A stretch of DNA of 8,971 bases, from contig CAZDLO010000132.1 in the NCBI GenBank assembly GCA_964506325.1, positions 1 through 8,971 of the forward strand, in the 5' to 3' direction. Shown piece by piece: positions 5,570-8,971 of this stretch. A program made the position numbers and the translations under genes. The notes beneath the pieces were generated by a model. That model had not been told where the DNA came from. It saw nothing but the letters and a program-made list of their open reading frames with translations, and searched no databases. Every line of letters starts with the position of its first letter. The first letter of the stretch is position 1. The stretch comes from CAINVV01 sp964506325 (lineage in GTDB: Bacteria > Bacteroidota > Bacteroidia > Bacteroidales > Prolixibacteraceae).

Positions 5570-8500
5570 ATGAGAACAATTTTCAAAATCCTGGTCCTGG
5601 TAATCATCGCCGGTGCCTGTACACAAAAAACCAGCGTGACTGTGACCGGCTTAAAATGTGAGTACAAAGTCAACCCACTGGGTGTTGATGTGGAAAAACC
5701 GCGGTTTAGCTGGATATTGAAATCTGACCAGCGCGGTGTTTCCCAAAAGGCATTCCAGGTATTTGTTTCTTCCTCGGGTATGAAACCGGATGAACAGTCT
5801 GCTGATATGTGGAGCAGCCAAAAGTTCCGGTCAGACAAATCCATTCATCTTGAGTACGACGGGAAACCACTCGAAAGCAATAAAAAATACCACTGGAAAG
5901 TGAAAGTCTGGGACCAGAACGGCGATACCCATGAAAGCGAATCTGCCTTCTGGACCACCGGACTCCTGAAAGAACAGGACTGGAAGGCCAAATGGATAGG
6001 TCTTGACAAGGGCGTTGGTGAAGATAAACCAAACAGCGCCCATACCATTCTTACTTCCAGGATGTTAAGACATGAATTCAACATTGGCAAGAACATAAAA
6101 TCAGCAACAGCGTTTGTGTCCGGACTGGGGTTGTTTGAACTTTACCTGAACGGCGAAAAAATAGGGGACCAGGTTTTGGCTCCCGGACTGACAGAATACA
6201 ACAAAAGAGCTTTTTACATGACTTTTGATGTTACAAAGTATTTGCAGTCCAGCAAAAATGTCGTTGGCGTGGTACTTGGCAATGGCCGCTATTTTGCACC
6301 GCGCGCCGGAGAAAGGGAACAGACCCGAACCTTTGGTTTCCCCAAAGTCATCTGCCAGATTGAAATCAGCCATGAAGACGGATCTGTCAGTACCATCGTC
6401 ACGGATGAATCCTGGAAACTGACAACAAGCGGTCCGATCCGAATGAACAACGAATACGACGGAGAGTATTATGATGCAAGGATGGAGCTGAAGGATTGGA
6501 ACAAGGCCGGTTTTGACGACTCAGCCTGGATGAATGCCGAACTGGTGGGAAAACCGGGCGAAAAACTGGTGGCACAGCCGAATGAACCCATCAAAATCAT
6601 GGAAGAGGTAACCCCGGTTTCCATCAGGGAATTAAAAAAGGGAACCTTTATCTTCGACATGGGCCAGAATATGGTGGGTTGGGTAGCTTTGAATGTACAA
6701 GGAAAAAAGGGAGAGAAAGTTACCATGAGATTTTCCGAGACCCTCAGGGAGGACGGCACCTTGTTCCTGGATAATATCCGAAGTGCAGAGGTTACGGATA
6801 CCTATGTTCTGAAAGGTGAAGGGGATGAGAAATGGGAACCCAGTTTCACCTACCACGGGTTCAGATTTGTAGAGATGACAGGCTTTCCCGGCACCCCTGA
6901 CCTGTTGGCCATAAAAGGGAAAGTAGTATACGATGCGATTGATCTAAACGGCTCATTTTCATGTTCCAATACACTGATAAACAGCATTTACAAAAATGCT
7001 TACTGGGGTATCAGGGGGAATTACAGGAGCATCCCGACCGACTGCCCCCAACGTGATGAAAGACACGGATGGCTGGGCGACCGCTCCGCCGAATGCACCG
7101 GGGAGAGCTATGTCTTTAACATCTCCTCCCTTTACAACAAGTGGGTCACCGACATACAGGACTGCCAGCTGGAAAGCGGAAGTCTTTCAGATATTGCACC
7201 TGCCTACTGGCCAACCTACAGCGATAATACCACCTGGCCGGGGACATACCTCTTCGCCTCCGACATGTTGTATACCCAATATGGTGATTTAAGGGTAATT
7301 GAAATCAATTATCCCCACATGCAAAAATGGATCAGTCACATGAGCCAATATCTTAACGATGGCATCATGCCCAAGGATACCTATGGTGACTGGTGCATGC
7401 CGCCTGAAGAACTGAAGGCCATCAATTCAAGTGATCCTTTGAGAATTACGAGTGCCGAATTTATCGGAACTACTTACTTCTATTATGAACTGAGACTGAT
7501 GCAAAAATTCGCCAACCTGCTGGGGAAGGACAATGAGGCAGCTGCCTATTCAAAAACAGCCGACGGGATGAAGGAGGCCTTCAACAGGAAGTTTCTTGAA
7601 CCGACAGAGGTCAAATACAGCAACAACACCACCACCGCCAATATCCTGGCCCTGGCCTTCGGACTTGTCCCGGAGGAACACAAGGAAAAAATTGTTGATA
7701 ATCTCCTGCAGAAAATCCTGGGAGAGAATGGTGGTCACGTAGGAAATGGAATCGTTGGGGGTCAATGGCTGATGCGTACATTGACCAATACCGGACACGA
7801 AGACGTTGCCTGCCTGCTGGCAGCACAGAGTACCTACCCAAGCTGGGGCTATATGGCCAACCGGGGAGCAACTACAATCTGGGAGCTCTGGAATGGTGAC
7901 TATGGTGATCCCGGTATGAATTCGGGCAACCATGTGATGCTGCTCGGCGACTTAATCATCTGGTTCTACGAAAACCTGGGTGGAATCAAGGCTGACCCGG
8001 CTAACCCCGCTTTCAAACACATCCTGATGAAGCCTCAGATTGCCGGGGATTTAACCTTTGTCAAGACAGCACATCAATCAATCTATGGTGAAATAAAAAG
8101 CGGATGGAAACTTGAGAACAATCAATTCATATGGGATATCACCATACCTGCCAATACGACTGCCACGGTTTATGTCCCTACCCGGGCAAAAGAGGAGGTA
8201 CTGGAAGGTGGTAAACCTGCCTCCAAAGGTACAGGAATCAAATTTGTCAGATGGGAAGAGAACACTGCTGTATTTGAAATTCAGTCCGGCAGTTATTCAT
8301 TCTCTTCAGAAAGCGCTACAAAGAAGGTTACAATGCCCTATCTGACGACCCCGGTTATTGCACCCAAAGACACCATGCTTGTCAACGGGAGTAAGCTGAT
8401 GGTTACCATCAGCGGCTCTGATGCTGAAGCCACCATCCGTTACACCACAGACGGATCCATGGCGAATGAATCGTCTTCTGTCTATGCTGCGCCATTTGAA

Positions 8501-8971
8501 ATATCAGGGAATACGATGGTGAGGGCCCGTGCCTTCCGGGAAGGTTATCACCCTAGTTCAAATACCAGGGAGATATACAATTACATCGATCCTGTCCGCA
8601 ACGGAATAAACTGGTTGGTTTACCCCGGGGCCTTTCAAAAGATGCCGGATTTCAGCCAGTTAAAACCGATAAAAAAAGGAATCAACTACCGTTTCAGCCT
8701 TAAAAAAACGGATCTGCCCAAAGTATATTTCGCCATGCAGCTGAATTCATTCATTCAAATAGACAAGGAAGGGAAATACACATTTTACATCAACTCCAAC
8801 GATGGAAGCAGATTGTATATGGACGACCAGCTTATCATTGACAATGATGGCGAACATGGAGCAAAAGAACTGAGCCACACACTGTCACTGAGTCCTGGAA
8901 AGCATAAGATCCGGGCAGATTACTTCCAGTCGGGCGGAGGCAAGGTTTTGTCTGTCTCCTACAGTTCGGAC
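5570..8971 (+). CDS. GH78 alpha-L-rhamnosidase lipoprotein with CHB_HEX-like and PA14 domains, 3' end outside window
   Basis: The frame stays open for 1134 codons to the window end. The product would release terminal alpha-L-rhamnose by an inverting mechanism. The start gives a lipoprotein signal (I-A-G-A-C, Cys17). Cys17 is followed by T-Q-K with no acidic stretch, so it may face the periplasm. Domains by eye: Fn3-like (about 25-132), rhamnosidase N domain (about 160-330), rhamnosidase beta domain (about 345-450), (alpha/alpha)6 catalytic domain (about 460-800) and C-terminal beta domain (about 804-915). The motif D-C-P-Q-R-D-E-R-H-G-W-L-G-D holds Asp491, predicted general acid Glu497 and Asp504. 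T-I-W-E-L-W holds predicted general base Glu772, as in Streptomyces SaRha78A. Two extra modules follow: a chitobiase C-terminal-like beta domain (about 922-1005, with Y-T-T-D-G-S) and a PA14 domain (about 1008 to the edge, with N-D-G-S-R-L-Y-M-D-D). Most of PA14 is visible, so the true end is probably close if it is the last domain. Confidence 0.94.
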   Translation, partial: MRTIFKILVLVIIAGACTQKTSVTVTGLKCEYKVNPLGVDVEKPRFSWILKSDQRGVSQKAFQVFVSSSGMKPDEQSADMWSSQKFRSDKSIHLEYDGKPLESNKKYHWKVKVWDQNGDTHESESAFWTTGLLKEQDWKAKWIGLDKGVGEDKPNSAHTILTSRMLRHEFNIGKNIKSATAFVSGLGLFELYLNGEKIGDQVLAPGLTEYNKRAFYMTFDVTKYLQSSKNVVGVVLGNGRYFAPRAGEREQTRTFGFPKVICQIEISHEDGSVSTIVTDESWKLTTSGPIRMNNEYDGEYYDARMELKDWNKAGFDDSAWMNAELVGKPGEKLVAQPNEPIKIMEEVTPVSIRELKKGTFIFDMGQNMVGWVALNVQGKKGEKVTMRFSETLREDGTLFLDNIRSAEVTDTYVLKGEGDEKWEPSFTYHGFRFVEMTGFPGTPDLLAIKGKVVYDAIDLNGSFSCSNTLINSIYKNAYWGIRGNYRSIPTDCPQRDERHGWLGDRSAECTGESYVFNISSLYNKWVTDIQDCQLESGSLSDIAPAYWPTYSDNTTWPGTYLFASDMLYTQYGDLRVIEINYPHMQKWISHMSQYLNDGIMPKDTYGDWCMPPEELKAINSSDPLRITSAEFIGTTYFYYELRLMQKFANLLGKDNEAAAYSKTADGMKEAFNRKFLEPTEVKYSNNTTTANILALAFGLVPEEHKEKIVDNLLQKILGENGGHVGNGIVGGQWLMRTLTNTGHEDVACLLAAQSTYPSWGYMANRGATTIWELWNGDYGDPGMNSGNHVMLLGDLIIWFYENLGGIKADPANPAFKHILMKPQIAGDLTFVKTAHQSIYGEIKSGWKLENNQFIWDITIPANTTATVYVPTRAKEEVLEGGKPASKGTGIKFVRWEENTAVFEIQSGSYSFSSESATKKVTMPYLTTPVIAPKDTMLVNGSKLMVTISGSDAEATIRYTTDGSMANESSSVYAAPFEISGNTMVRARAFREGYHPSSNTREIYNYIDPVRNGINWLVYPGAFQKMPDFSQLKPIKKGINYRFSLKKTDLPKVYFAMQLNSFIQIDKEGKYTFYINSNDGSRLYMDDQLIIDNDGEHGAKELSHTLSLSPGKHKIRADYFQSGGGKVLSVSYSSD
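5746..5965 (+). other. Fn3-like N-terminal domain of the GH78 protein
   Basis: Residues about 59-132 form the bulk of the Fn3-like module that usually precedes the GH78 core. It includes F-Q-V-F-V-S-S and Y-H-W-K-V-K-V-W-D, and ends in F-W-T-T-G before the D-W-K-A-K-W-I-G linker at about residue 137. The module begins before this stretch, at about residue 25 (V-T-G-L-K-C-E-Y). It is listed to show that the N-terminus is complete and typical. Confidence 0.7.
8333..8971 (+). other. C-terminal CHB_HEX-like plus PA14 extension of the GH78 protein
   Basis: From residue 922 onward the sequence leaves the GH78 fold. The first part (T-P-V-I-A-P-K, then I-R-Y-T-T-D-G-S and F-R-E-G-Y) matches the chitobiase/beta-hexosaminidase C-terminal-like beta domain. 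The second part (G-I-N-W-L-V-Y-P-G, then Y-T-F-Y-I-N-S-N-D-G-S and D-N-D-G-E-H-G) matches PA14, a beta-barrel domain that often binds carbohydrate or packs on glycosidase active sites. The segment could guide the enzyme to a glycan. It ends at the window edge in S-Y-S-S-D. Confidence 0.85.

Noticed and set aside
7550..7933. 127-codon minus-strand open frame inside the GH78 gene
   Set aside because: The opposite strand encodes conserved GH78 catalytic sequence including the predicted general base, so this frame is a shadow.

Overview
The window looks like part of a carbohydrate-degradation locus from a member of the Bacteroidota. Four points support this: two glycosidases carry lipoprotein signal peptides; their families (GH127, GH3, GH78) are typical of Bacteroidota polysaccharide- or glycan-utilization loci; two gaps between genes hold exact matches to the Bacteroidota -7 promoter element TAnnTTTG; and Shine-Dalgarno sequences are mostly weak or absent. 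I cannot name the genus. No SusC/SusD pair, regulator, transposon, tRNA, rRNA or CRISPR array is visible.

Layout, all on the + strand: (1) positions 1-1566, the 3' part of a GH127 (DUF1680) beta-L-arabinofuranosidase-type gene that starts before the window; (2) a 345-base gap with a candidate promoter and several short repeats; (3) 1912-4278, a complete GH3 lipoprotein glycosidase; (4) a 256-base gap rich in inverted repeats, with a second candidate promoter; (5) 4535-5527, a cytoplasmic Gfo/Idh/MocA NAD(P)-dependent oxidoreductase; (6) after only 42 bases, 5570 to the window end, a GH78 alpha-L-rhamnosidase lipoprotein with an added chitobiase-like C-terminal module and a PA14 domain, cut by the window edge.

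Inferred joint role: the three glycosidases would remove L-arabinofuranose, a beta-linked sugar (glucose, xylose or similar) and L-rhamnose from a branched plant- or algal-type glycan or a glycoside. The oxidoreductase would act in the cytoplasm on a released sugar or a derivative. The oxidoreductase and GH78 genes probably form one transcription unit, while GH3 may have its own promoter. The genes belong to known families. The least explained part is the gap at 4279-4534, which has four perfect inverted repeats and one long imperfect stem. It could be an operator cluster around a promoter, a structured leader RNA, or both.
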